NCBI RefSeq assembly: GCF_900115595.1
Contig: NZ_FOXA01000009.1
Coordinates: 94,599-158,598 of the forward strand
Direction of reading: 5' to 3'
Origin: Tranquillimonas alkanivorans
GTDB lineage: Bacteria; Pseudomonadota; Alphaproteobacteria; Rhodobacterales; Rhodobacteraceae
DNA: 64,000 nucleotides
Part shown: piece by piece, positions 9,421 through 15,932 of the stretch
Numbering within the stretch: position 1 is the first letter of the stretch
How the letters are laid out: each line of letters opens with the position of its first letter
The notes under the pieces: generated by a model
Databases searched by the model: none
What the model saw: only the letters and a program-made list of their open reading frames with translations
What the model was told of the DNA's origin: nothing
Translations under genes and position numbers: made by a program

Positions 9421-10893
9421 TCAGACCCCGTAGATCGCGCCGAACTTCTGTTCCAAGTATTCCAGAAGCGGCTCTTCCGACGGCTCGAACCCGCAGGCAT
9501 GGCGCACCGTCTCGCGCGGGGCGCGCAGGCCGCCGAAGCGCTGGAGGTTGCGGTGCAGCCAACCCGTCGCGGGCGAGGTGTCGCCCCGAGCCAGCGCCGC
9601 GTCGAGCTCGGGTTCGGCCTCGCGCAGCGCCTTGTGCAGGCAGCCGGCATAGACGTTGCCCAGCGTGTAGGTCGGGAAGTACCCGAACAGCCCCAGCGAC
9701 CAGTGCACGTCTTGCAGGCACCCGTTCGACGCCCGGTCGACCTTGCGGCCGAAATCCTGCTCGAAGCGAGCGTTCCACGCCTCTTCCAGGTCTGCGACGG
9801 CCAGCTTGCCGGAGACCAGGTCGCGTTCCAGGTCGAAGCGCATGAGGATGTGCAGGTTGTACTGCACCTCGTCGGATTCGGTGCGGATATAGCCGGGCGT
9901 GACGCGGTTGACGCAGGCGAAGAAGGCGTCGACGTCGGTGACGCTCATCTCTCCGAAGGTGTCGCGCATCCGCTCGAACAGGAAGCCGGTGAAGGCGCGC
10001 GAGCGGCCAAGCTGGTTTTCATAGATGCGGCTTTGGCTCTCGTGCACGCCCATCGACACGCCCTGTCCCAGCGGGCTCAGGTGGTAGGCGTCGTCGATGC
10101 CCTGTTCGTACGCCGCATGTCCGACCTCGTGGATGGTCGAGTAGAAGCAGTTGAACGGATCGTCGGCGGCCGTCCGCATGGTGATCCGCACATCCGCGCC
10201 CGATCCGGACGAGAACGGGTGCACGGCCTTGTCGATCCGGCCTCGATGGAAGTCATAGCCGAAGACCTCGGCCAGTTCCCGCGACAGGGCAAGCTGCCCG
10301 GCCTCGGCGAAGGTACCCTCCAGCGCCTCCGGGCGCCGGTCGCTGCCCATCACCCGGTCGCGCAGCGCCACGAGGCGCGGGCGCAGGGCGCCGAACATCT
10401 GCGACAGGCTTTCGCCCGTGGCGCCGGGCTCGTACTCGTCCAGCAGCGCGTCATAGGGATCGCGCCCGTCGGCCAGGCAGTCGGCCAACTCGCGCGTCAG
10501 CTTCACGACGTCCGACAGCGTCGGCGCGAAGGCGGCAAAGTCGTCCTTGGCCCGCGCCTCGGCCCAGATGCCCTGCGACAGGCTGGTGACGCGCGCCATC
10601 TCGCTGGCCAGTCGGGCGGGCACGCGCGTGGCGCGCTCGTGGCTGCGGCGGATCAGGCGAAGCTGCGCGGCGCCGGCCTCGTCCGGGGCCTCGGCCCTGT
10701 CCAGCCACTCGCCCACGCGCGGGTCGACGCGGCGGGCGTGCAGCACCGCGCTCAGCGCCGCCAGCTCCTCGCCCCGTTGCAGGGCCGAGCCGCGGGGCAT
10801 CATCGTCTCCTGGTCCCAGTGCAGCCGGCCCTCGACCTGCGCCAGCGCCTCGGTCTCGCGCTGGAAGGCCATCAGTTCGTCAAAGGCGCTCAT
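9421..10893 (-). CDS. carboxypeptidase M32 (Taq type)
   Basis: A 490-residue metallocarboxypeptidase. The zinc motif HEVGH is near residue 255 in YSTIHEVGHAAYEQG, and downstream GVHESQSRIYENQLGRS and IRTESDEVQYNLHI are typical M32 blocks. The N-terminus (LHWDQETMMPRGSALQRGEELAALS) is also family-typical. I chose the ATG at 10893, which overlaps the ctaA stop as ATGA, so the gene is the downstream partner of ctaA. Cytoplasmic peptide turnover is the usual assignment. Confidence 0.95.
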   Translation of the reverse strand: MSAFDELMAFQRETEALAQVEGRLHWDQETMMPRGSALQRGEELAALSAVLHARRVDPRVGEWLDRAEAPDEAGAAQLRLIRRSHERATRVPARLASEMARVTSLSQGIWAEARAKDDFAAFAPTLSDVVKLTRELADCLADGRDPYDALLDEYEPGATGESLSQMFGALRPRLVALRDRVMGSDRRPEALEGTFAEAGQLALSRELAEVFGYDFHRGRIDKAVHPFSSGSGADVRITMRTAADDPFNCFYSTIHEVGHAAYEQGIDDAYHLSPLGQGVSMGVHESQSRIYENQLGRSRAFTGFLFERMRDTFGEMSVTDVDAFFACVNRVTPGYIRTESDEVQYNLHILMRFDLERDLVSGKLAVADLEEAWNARFEQDFGRKVDRASNGCLQDVHWSLGLFGYFPTYTLGNVYAGCLHKALREAEPELDAALARGDTSPATGWLHRNLQRFGGLRAPRETVRHACGFEPSEEPLLEYLEQKFGAIYGV

Positions 10894-12038
10894 GCCGTGC
10901 CTCCCCGGATGGATTGCGTGCGTGGGTATTGCGACAGGAAGCGCGCGCGGATGATCAGCACCCACAGGAACACCGCGCCCAGCTGGTGGACGATCGCGAT
11001 CTCCCACGGGGCCGAGTACATCACCGTGCCGATGCCCAGCAGGGTCTGGACGAACATCATCGCCAGAACGGCGGCGAAGGCGAAGCGCGTCACGGCATTG
11101 GCCGAGGCGCGCGAGCGCCGCCAGGCGATGACGCCGAAGACCACCAGGGCATAGCCGGTCATGCGGTGGATGAACTGCACCAGCCCGTCGTTTTCGAAGA
11201 AGTTCCGCCAAATGGGTTCGATCTGAAGCGGGTCGGGCGGCAGGAAGCCCCCCGCCATCAGCGGCCAGTCGGTATAGTTCCGCCCCGCGTCAATGCCAGC
11301 CACTAGCGCGCCGATCACGATCTGCAGGAACGCGAAGTGCATCAGTCCCGTGCCCAGCGAGAACAGCTTGCCGTCCCGCGCCCGGCGCGCCTGCATCAGC
11401 TGCGCCTCGCTCCGGCCCAGAAGGAACACGTACCACGCGATGAAGCCCAGGATCACGAAAGCCAGGCCAAGGTGCGTGGCAAGGCGATAGGAGGCGACGT
11501 CCAGCATCTCGCCGTCCAGCCCGCTCGACACCATCCACCAGCCGATGAAACCCTGCAGCCCGCCGAGCGCGCCGAGGCCCAGCAACCGCGGGGTCCAGCC
11601 CGTGGGGATCTTGCGCGCCACCAGGAAGCCCAGGAAGCCCACGGCCCAGACAAGCCCGATCACGCGGCCAAGCTGCCGGTGGCCCCATTCCCACCAGTAG
11701 ATGAACTGGAACTCCGACAGGCTCATGCCACGGTTCTGAAGCTGGTACTCGGGGATCGCCCGGTATTTCTCGAACTCGGACTGCCAGTCGGCCTCGTTCA
11801 TCGGGGGCAGGGCGCCGGTGACGGGCCGCCACTCGGTGATCGACAGCCCGGAATCGGTCAGCCGCGTCAGGCCGCCCACGGCGATCATCACGACCACCAG
11901 GGCGAAGATGATCATCAGCCAGACGCGGATCGCGGTGCGCGCGCCGCGCGGTTTGGCGTCGATCAATCCGCCCCTGGGAGTTTCGCGTTTCGGCGTGTCG
12001 GTGCCGACCTCTTCAAAGATGGATCGCTTCGCGCTCAT
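10890..12038 (-). CDS. ctaA: heme A synthase
   Basis: A 382-residue polytopic protein of the CtaA/COX15 family, which oxidises heme O to heme A for cytochrome oxidase. Eight membrane helices are visible. Conserved pieces are VGGLTRLTDSGLSITEWRPVTG, YWWEWGHRQLGRVIGLVWA, RLATHLGLAF, GRNYTDWPLMAGGFLP, FIHRMTGYALV and IAIVHQLGAVFLW, whose histidines are the expected heme ligands. A ~30-residue cytoplasmic N-terminal extension precedes helix 1. The M32 peptidase is translationally coupled downstream. Confidence 0.96.
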   Translation of the reverse strand: MSAKRSIFEEVGTDTPKRETPRGGLIDAKPRGARTAIRVWLMIIFALVVVMIAVGGLTRLTDSGLSITEWRPVTGALPPMNEADWQSEFEKYRAIPEYQLQNRGMSLSEFQFIYWWEWGHRQLGRVIGLVWAVGFLGFLVARKIPTGWTPRLLGLGALGGLQGFIGWWMVSSGLDGEMLDVASYRLATHLGLAFVILGFIAWYVFLLGRSEAQLMQARRARDGKLFSLGTGLMHFAFLQIVIGALVAGIDAGRNYTDWPLMAGGFLPPDPLQIEPIWRNFFENDGLVQFIHRMTGYALVVFGVIAWRRSRASANAVTRFAFAAVLAMMFVQTLLGIGTVMYSAPWEIAIVHQLGAVFLWVLIIRARFLSQYPRTQSIRGGTA

Positions 12039-12239
12039 CTCGTGCCTTTCGAAAACCTGCCGGAACCTAGGCAGACGTCCGCGCAAGGGCAAGCGGCACC
12101 CCGCGCGGCGGATGCGGGACACGGTGCCGCAAGGGGCAGAGGGGGTTTGCAAAGTCAGTTAGCAGATTTGCCAACGTCGCGCCTGGATCCCGATGCGCGA
12201 AGAGGCGGCAGCACTTTGCAAAGCCGCTTCGCAACTTTG

Positions 12240-12977
12240 CTAACCGCGCTCTTTCCAGCGCACCATCTGGCGCAGCATGCCGTGGAACATCTGCACGTCG
12301 GCCCGGGTGAGCGGCATCCGGCTCCACAGGTTGCGCAGGTTCGCCTTCATCCCCTCGGCCTTGGTCTCGGGGAAGAAAAACCCGGCCTGGTCCAGCCGCT
12401 CTTCGTAATGCGCGGCCAGCTTCTCGACCTCGAGACCCGTGGCAGGCTCGGTTCCCCCCATCTCCATCCGCTCGCCGTCGGCGGGCACGTCCGCGCGCCG
12501 CCATTCGTAGGCGGTGAGCAGCACGCACTGGGCCAGGTTGAGCGACGGGAAGTCCGGGTTCACCGGGACCGAGATGATGGCGTTGGCCTGGATGATGTCG
12601 GCATTCTCGAGCCCCGCGCGCTCGGGCCCGAACATCACGGCGACCTTGCGCCCCTCGGCCGTCATCTCGCGCGCCTTGGCCATCGCGGCCTCGGGCGTGA
12701 AGACGGGCTTCGTCATGCCGCGGGGGCGGGCGGTGGTGGCGAACACGTAGTGGCAGTCGGCCAGCGCATCGGCGGTGGTGTGGAAGACGCCCGCACCGTC
12801 CAGAAGCCGTCCCGCGCCCGAGGCCAGCGCCACAGCGCGCGGGTTCGGCCAGCCGTCGCGCGGATCGACCATGCGCATCCGGTCGAGCCCGAAGTTCCAC
12901 ATCGCCCGCGCCGCCGCGCCGATATTCTCGCCCATCTGCGGGCGGACGAGGACGAAGGCGGGCTGGCGGTCGGTCAT
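12240..12977 (-). CDS. trmJ: TrmJ-like SPOUT RNA 2'-O-methyltransferase
   Basis: A 245-residue protein. The SPOUT domain (residues 1-165) carries VLVRPQMGENIGAAARAMWNFGL at the start, FGPERAGLENADI and NPDFPSLNLAQCVLL, the trefoil-knot S-adenosylmethionine loops typical of TrmJ/LasT. The C-terminal ~80 residues are the TrmJ helical extension (FFFPETKAEGMKANLRNLW, MFHGMLRQMVRWKERG). The expected target is position 32 of tRNAs. Start at ATG 12977. It stands alone between ctaA and dsbB. Confidence 0.88.
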   Translation of the reverse strand: MTDRQPAFVLVRPQMGENIGAAARAMWNFGLDRMRMVDPRDGWPNPRAVALASGAGRLLDGAGVFHTTADALADCHYVFATTARPRGMTKPVFTPEAAMAKAREMTAEGRKVAVMFGPERAGLENADIIQANAIISVPVNPDFPSLNLAQCVLLTAYEWRRADVPADGERMEMGGTEPATGLEVEKLAAHYEERLDQAGFFFPETKAEGMKANLRNLWSRMPLTRADVQMFHGMLRQMVRWKERG

Positions 12978-13041
12978 GGGATCATCCGGGCTGGGCGTTC
13001 GGCGCGCGTGATAGGCGCGCACGCCCCGCCGCGCAAGCCGC

Positions 13042-13506
13042 TCAGGCGCGGGCGCGGGCCGCGGCGATCCAGATGCCGACCAGCACCGCCGAGAGGATGC
13101 CGTTCCAGGCGGCCATGGACAGGCCGAAGAGGCTCCACACGATCTCGTCGCACATGATGATGGCGCCCGCGCCCTCGGTCGACAGCAGGTCCGCTCCGCT
13201 CAACCCCGTGACGCCCGGGCCGGTGCCGGTGCACGAGGTCGGTCCCTCCCACCAGCCCTGCTCGACGCCGGCATGGAAAAACCCGAGGCCCGAGGTGACT
13301 GCCGCCGCCGCCGCGCCCAGCCAGGCCACGACGGCCGCCGGATACGCTGCCCCGATAAGCCCCAGCGCGATCGCCGCCCCGTGGGGCCAGCGCTGCCAGA
13401 TGCACATCTTGCAGGGCGGGTAGCCGGCAAGCTGGAACAGGAATGCGCCGCCCAGAAGCGCGAACGAGCCGGCGGCGGCCAGAAGGATCAGGGTACGGCG
13501 GGTCAC
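13042..13506 (-). CDS. dsbB: disulfide bond formation protein DsbB
   Basis: A 154-residue membrane protein with four hydrophobic helices. The first periplasmic cysteine pair is Cys32/Cys35 in GYPPCKMCIWQRWPH, and the second is Cys92 and Cys119, as in DsbB, which re-oxidises DsbA and passes electrons to quinone. The GTG start at 13506 overlaps the upstream YqaA-like gene stop as GTGA, giving a two-gene coupled unit. Longer frames lie inside the neighbouring gene and were ignored. Confidence 0.9.
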   Translation of the reverse strand: MTRRTLILLAAAGSFALLGGAFLFQLAGYPPCKMCIWQRWPHGAAIALGLIGAAYPAAVVAWLGAAAAAVTSGLGFFHAGVEQGWWEGPTSCTGTGPGVTGLSGADLLSTEGAGAIIMCDEIVWSLFGLSMAAWNGILSAVLVGIWIAAARARA

Positions 13507-14081
13507 AGGAACCTCAGAAGTGCGAAGCCACCCACCAGCAAGGCGACGAAGGCGGTGAAGACAAGGCCAAGGCGCTCTTCGATGAAGCGGCGCACGGGCG
13601 GGCCGAACTTCCACAGAAGGGCGGCCACGACGAAGAAGCGGAAGCCCCGCGCGATGACGCTGGCGACCATGAAGACGGGCAGCGACAGGCCGGTGGTGCC
13701 TGACAGGATGGTGATGACCTTGTAGGGGAACGGCGTGATCCCCGCGATCAGCACCGCCCAGGCGCCCCAGGCGTTGTAGGTCTCGCGGAACTCGTCGAAG
13801 CGGGCGTCCTTGCCGTAGAACTCCAGCACCGGGCGGCCCACGCTCTCGAACAATCCCGCGCCGATGACATAGCCCGCCAGCCCGCCCGCGACCGAAGAGG
13901 CCGTGGCCACCGCCGCGATCAGGAACGCGCGGTGCGGCGCGGCAAGGATCATCGGGATCATCAAAACGTCGGGCGGAATCGGAAACACCGACGATTCGAC
14001 GAAGGCGACGATGGCAAGCGCCCACATCGCGTGCGGCGTCTCGGCCAGCCGGATCGTCCGGTCATAGAGTTTTCGGATCAT
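13503..14081 (-). CDS. YqaA/DedA-like inner-membrane protein
   Basis: A 192-residue protein with hydrophobic helices and the VTT/SNARE-associated domain pattern: FVESSVFPIPPDVLMIPMILA near residues 26-46, a G-x(3)-GYVIGAG glycine stretch, and ITPFPYKVITILSGTTGLSLPVF, the re-entrant loop motif (F/Y-x-R/P..P) of DedA relatives. I chose the ATG at 14081. It overlaps dsbB by 4 bp. DedA relatives move or organise membrane lipids; the exact role of this subgroup is uncertain. Confidence 0.85.
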   Translation of the reverse strand: MIRKLYDRTIRLAETPHAMWALAIVAFVESSVFPIPPDVLMIPMILAAPHRAFLIAAVATASSVAGGLAGYVIGAGLFESVGRPVLEFYGKDARFDEFRETYNAWGAWAVLIAGITPFPYKVITILSGTTGLSLPVFMVASVIARGFRFFVVAALLWKFGPPVRRFIEERLGLVFTAFVALLVGGFALLRFL

Positions 14082-14199
14082 GCGCGGTGTCCCCCGGAGT
14101 GGCGACCATGCATCACGCCGGCCGCGCCGCGTCAAGCGGGCCCGTCCGCGCCATTTCCCGCTTCCCCCGCGCCGCGTCCCCTTGTACACAGTCGCCCGT

Positions 14200-14283
14200 G
14201 CCCGAGTGGCGGAATGGTAGACGCAGGGGATTCAAAATCCCCCGCCTCACGGCGTGTCGGTTCGAGTCCGACCTCGGGCACCA
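14200..14283 (+). tRNA. tRNA-Leu (anticodon CAA), CCA encoded
   Basis: An 84-nt class II tRNA. Acceptor arms GCCCGAG (14200-14206) and CTCGGGC (14273-14279) pair perfectly, with discriminator A and encoded CCA. The anticodon stem GGGGA/TCCCC encloses loop TTCAAAA, giving CAA (Leu, UUG codon). A variable arm and the T-arm TCGGTTCGAGTCCGA are present. Its last 21 bases are the left attachment repeat of the island, and the tRNA remains intact. Confidence 0.97.
14263..14283 (+). repeat. attL: 21-bp direct repeat at the tRNA-Leu 3' end
   Basis: The 21 bases ending in CTCGGGCACCA are repeated exactly at 31678-31698. The repeat covers the T-arm 3' side, acceptor stem and CCA of the tRNA, the usual crossover for tyrosine recombinases of the P4 type. 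The sequences flanking the two copies differ, so this is the core identity. Confidence 0.93.
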
Positions 14284-14294
14284 CTTTGAACCTT

Positions 14295-14321
14295 AAAACA
14301 CTGTTTTTACAGTGTTTTTTT
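14295..14321 (+). terminator. rho-independent terminator after tRNA-Leu
   Basis: AAAACACTGT (14295-14304), a TTTT loop, ACAGTGTTTT (14309-14318) and a continuing T-run: a 10-bp perfect stem with a U-tract, 11 bases after the tRNA CCA. It lies inside the island, so the element supplies the terminator of the interrupted locus. Confidence 0.85.
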
Positions 14322-14357
14322 ATGGGCGCATTTGCCAGCCCGCCCAAAGAGCCGCCC

Positions 14358-14383
14358 AAAAGAAAACCCCGCGAAAAGCGGGG
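14358..14383 (-). terminator. rho-independent terminator of the leftmost island genes
   Basis: Read on the minus strand: CCCCGC, a 5-nt TTTTC loop, GCGGGG, then TTTTCTTTT. It lies 25 bases after the stop of the 67-residue gene ending at 14409. Confidence 0.8.
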
Positions 14384-14408
14384 GCTCCTTCGGTTTCTCC
14401 GGCGGGGT

Positions 14409-14612
14409 TCACGCAGCCTTGAATCGCTTCGTCGCTGCCCTGTGCTCGTTCAGCATCTCGATCGCTGCGTCGAGTTTCTGCTCGATCACGCTGGCCAGCG
14501 CGGCGACGGACTTTTCCGCATCGCTCTCGGCGCCCTGGTGCGCCATGAGAAGCATGCCGTTCAGATTACGAGCCTCGCTGATGAGGTCGCTCGCATCGAG
14601 GATGTCGCTCAT
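14409..14612 (-). CDS. small island protein, 67 aa, function unknown
   Basis: Starts at ATG 14612 (MSDILDASDLISEARNLNG) and overlaps the upstream gene by 4 bp (ATGA). It is predicted all-helical, with EKSVAALASVIEQKLDAAIEML near the C-terminus. It is followed by a good terminator. I recognise no family. Coupling to the upstream gene and the terminator support a real gene. Confidence 0.65.
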   Translation of the reverse strand: MSDILDASDLISEARNLNGMLLMAHQGAESDAEKSVAALASVIEQKLDAAIEMLNEHRAATKRFKAA

Positions 14613-14989
14613 GCCGCCATCTCCTTCGCGCCCACGATCATGTTCTCGAACAGCTTCCGGTCGAGGTTGTCCCGCATGTTGCCGAGCGCGTGCTCGCCGT
14701 ACCCGTCCGGGTCCGTAAGGAATTCGAGCTGCGCGATGAGACCTTCCATGGTCGTGGGCGGCGTCGTGCAGAGGAGTTCCTCGAAGCGGAATTCCTCGTT
14801 CCAATGATGCTTCGCTTCGGCGCTGTCCTCATCGTACCGCGACCACGCTTCCCGGTGCTCCTTCCAGAGGCGGAAGTACTCCACGATCGGATCCTGCGTT
14901 TGTCCCTCGGTCGCCACGGCCTGCCCGGCGGCCAGGGCGGGAATTCCGGCCAGCACGACGCGGCGCGTTGGCAGGTTCTTCTTCGTCAT
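14609..14989 (-). CDS. small island protein with signal-like N-terminus
   Basis: A 126-residue product from ATG 14989. The N-terminus TRRVVLAGIPALAAGQAVA resembles a Sec or Tat-type signal peptide with a twin Arg, followed by acidic, aromatic-rich sequence (DPIVEYFRLWKEHREAWSRYDED). Proteins with this layout occur in prophages and islands of Rhodobacterales and rhizobia, with no assigned role that I know. It is divergent from the XRE regulator, with an inverted repeat in between. Confidence 0.65.
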   Translation of the reverse strand: MTKKNLPTRRVVLAGIPALAAGQAVATEGQTQDPIVEYFRLWKEHREAWSRYDEDSAEAKHHWNEEFRFEELLCTTPPTTMEGLIAQLEFLTDPDGYGEHALGNMRDNLDRKLFENMIVGAKEMAA

Positions 14990-15012
14990 TGCATCTTCCC
15001 CAAAGACTGTGT

Positions 15013-15031
15013 TTGATAGGTTTGCTATCAA
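15013..15031. promoter_or_regulatory. inverted repeat, probable operator of the XRE regulator
   Basis: TTGATAG-GTTTG-CTATCAA: perfect 7-bp arms with a 5-bp spacer. It lies between the divergent 126-residue gene and the XRE gene. If the XRE gene started at the in-frame GTG 15009 the dyad would be inside its coding sequence, so the GTG at 15048 is preferred. Confidence 0.6.
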
Positions 15032-15047
15032 CCGAAAGCAGTCGCCG

Positions 15048-15305
15048 GTGTCAATAGAAAAAATATCAGTCCGTCAGGTGAAGGCGGCGCGCAGCTTGCT
15101 CGGGTGGTCGCAACGCGACCTCGCCGGAAAGTCGGGAATTTCCTATCCGACCATTGCGCGCCTGGAGTCGCAGGACGGGCCGCTCGGCGGCCGGAACGGG
15201 ACCGCCGACGCGATCCGGACTGCCTTGGAAGGGGCAGGAGTGGAGTTCCTCGACGCCGGGCCGGAGGGAGGCCCCGGCGTTCGGTTGAAGCGAGACACAG
15301 AGTGA
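15048..15305 (+). CDS. XRE-family helix-turn-helix regulator
   Basis: An 85-residue protein (97 residues if translation starts at GTG 15009). The HTH is clear: VKAARSLLGWSQRDLAGKSG, then SYPTIARLESQDG, the Cro/CI-type fold. It has no dimerisation or protease domain, so it is shorter than a lambda CI repressor. It is one of the few rightward genes in the island and the only repressor-like one. The dyad at 15013-15031 is its likely binding site. Neither candidate start has a strong ribosome site. Confidence 0.75.
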   Translation: MSIEKISVRQVKAARSLLGWSQRDLAGKSGISYPTIARLESQDGPLGGRNGTADAIRTALEGAGVEFLDAGPEGGPGVRLKRDTE

Positions 15306-15367
15306 CTGGTTGTGCCGCGCCTCTCGCCGATCCTATTGTCCGGCACATCAGCTTTTGAGAGGTAGCG

Positions 15368-15601
15368 ATGTTCGAGATCGGGAAGAAGTACGAGTTCTGC
15401 GTCCTCACGGCCACTGAGGATGGATTGTCGGAGACGCTCAGCCGATGGACAGTAGTGGACGTCGAAGGCACGCTGTTGCACCTGCACGTTCCGGCCGACA
15501 CTGACAGTCCTTTCGCAAAGCTCTCTGGACCCAGCGAAGAGAGGAACATGGTGCTCAACACCGCATCCTCATTCTTTCACAGCGCGACGCTGGTCGACTG
15601 A
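15368..15601 (+). CDS. small island protein, 77 aa, function unknown
   Basis: The ATG at 15368 is preceded by GAGAGG at good spacing. The sequence is mixed alpha/beta (MFEIGKKYEFCVLTATEDG, WTVVDVEGTLLHLHVP) with no recognised domain; the beta pattern hints at a small barrel. It follows the XRE gene in the same direction after 62 bp, and its 3' end converges on the gene ending at 15606. Confidence 0.5.
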   Translation: MFEIGKKYEFCVLTATEDGLSETLSRWTVVDVEGTLLHLHVPADTDSPFAKLSGPSEERNMVLNTASSFFHSATLVD

Positions 15602-15605
15602 TCTC

Positions 15606-15932
15606 TCACCCGAACACGGCATCGAACCCCGCCGCGGTCAGGTCCTGTGGCGGGGCTTCCTTCCGTCCCGTGGCATGATCCAGCCATATGCGATCCATGG
15701 CGCAGAGGATCCCCACATGGCGCGGCTCCAGCGGCACTCGCATCAGACGACAATAGGCGTCGACCTCGGCGTAGGTGATCGGCTCCGGCCCCTCGGCGGT
15801 CCGCTTCCGGGTCCGGGACAGAGCGACGAAGGCATTCCAGACGCTCTCCGAGCCTTCCGGCGGGCGGGGTGCGCGGCCCCTGAGGTTGTCCTCCAGAGCC
15901 GCGCAAATGAGCTTCTCCAGCCGGTGTGTCAT
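15606..15932 (-). CDS. phage protein following the tape measure (tail-chaperone-like)
   Basis: A 108-residue protein whose ATG at 15932 overlaps the tape-measure stop by 4 bp. The stretch ITYAEVDAYCRLMRVPLEP followed by CAMDRIWLDHA is a pattern I associate with small phage proteins near tape-measure genes, some annotated as tail assembly chaperones. Such chaperones normally precede the tape measure, so the position is unusual and the assignment tentative. It is the last gene of the leftward structural cluster. Confidence 0.6.
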   Translation of the reverse strand: MTHRLEKLICAALEDNLRGRAPRPPEGSESVWNAFVALSRTRKRTAEGPEPITYAEVDAYCRLMRVPLEPRHVGILCAMDRIWLDHATGRKEAPPQDLTAAGFDAVFG

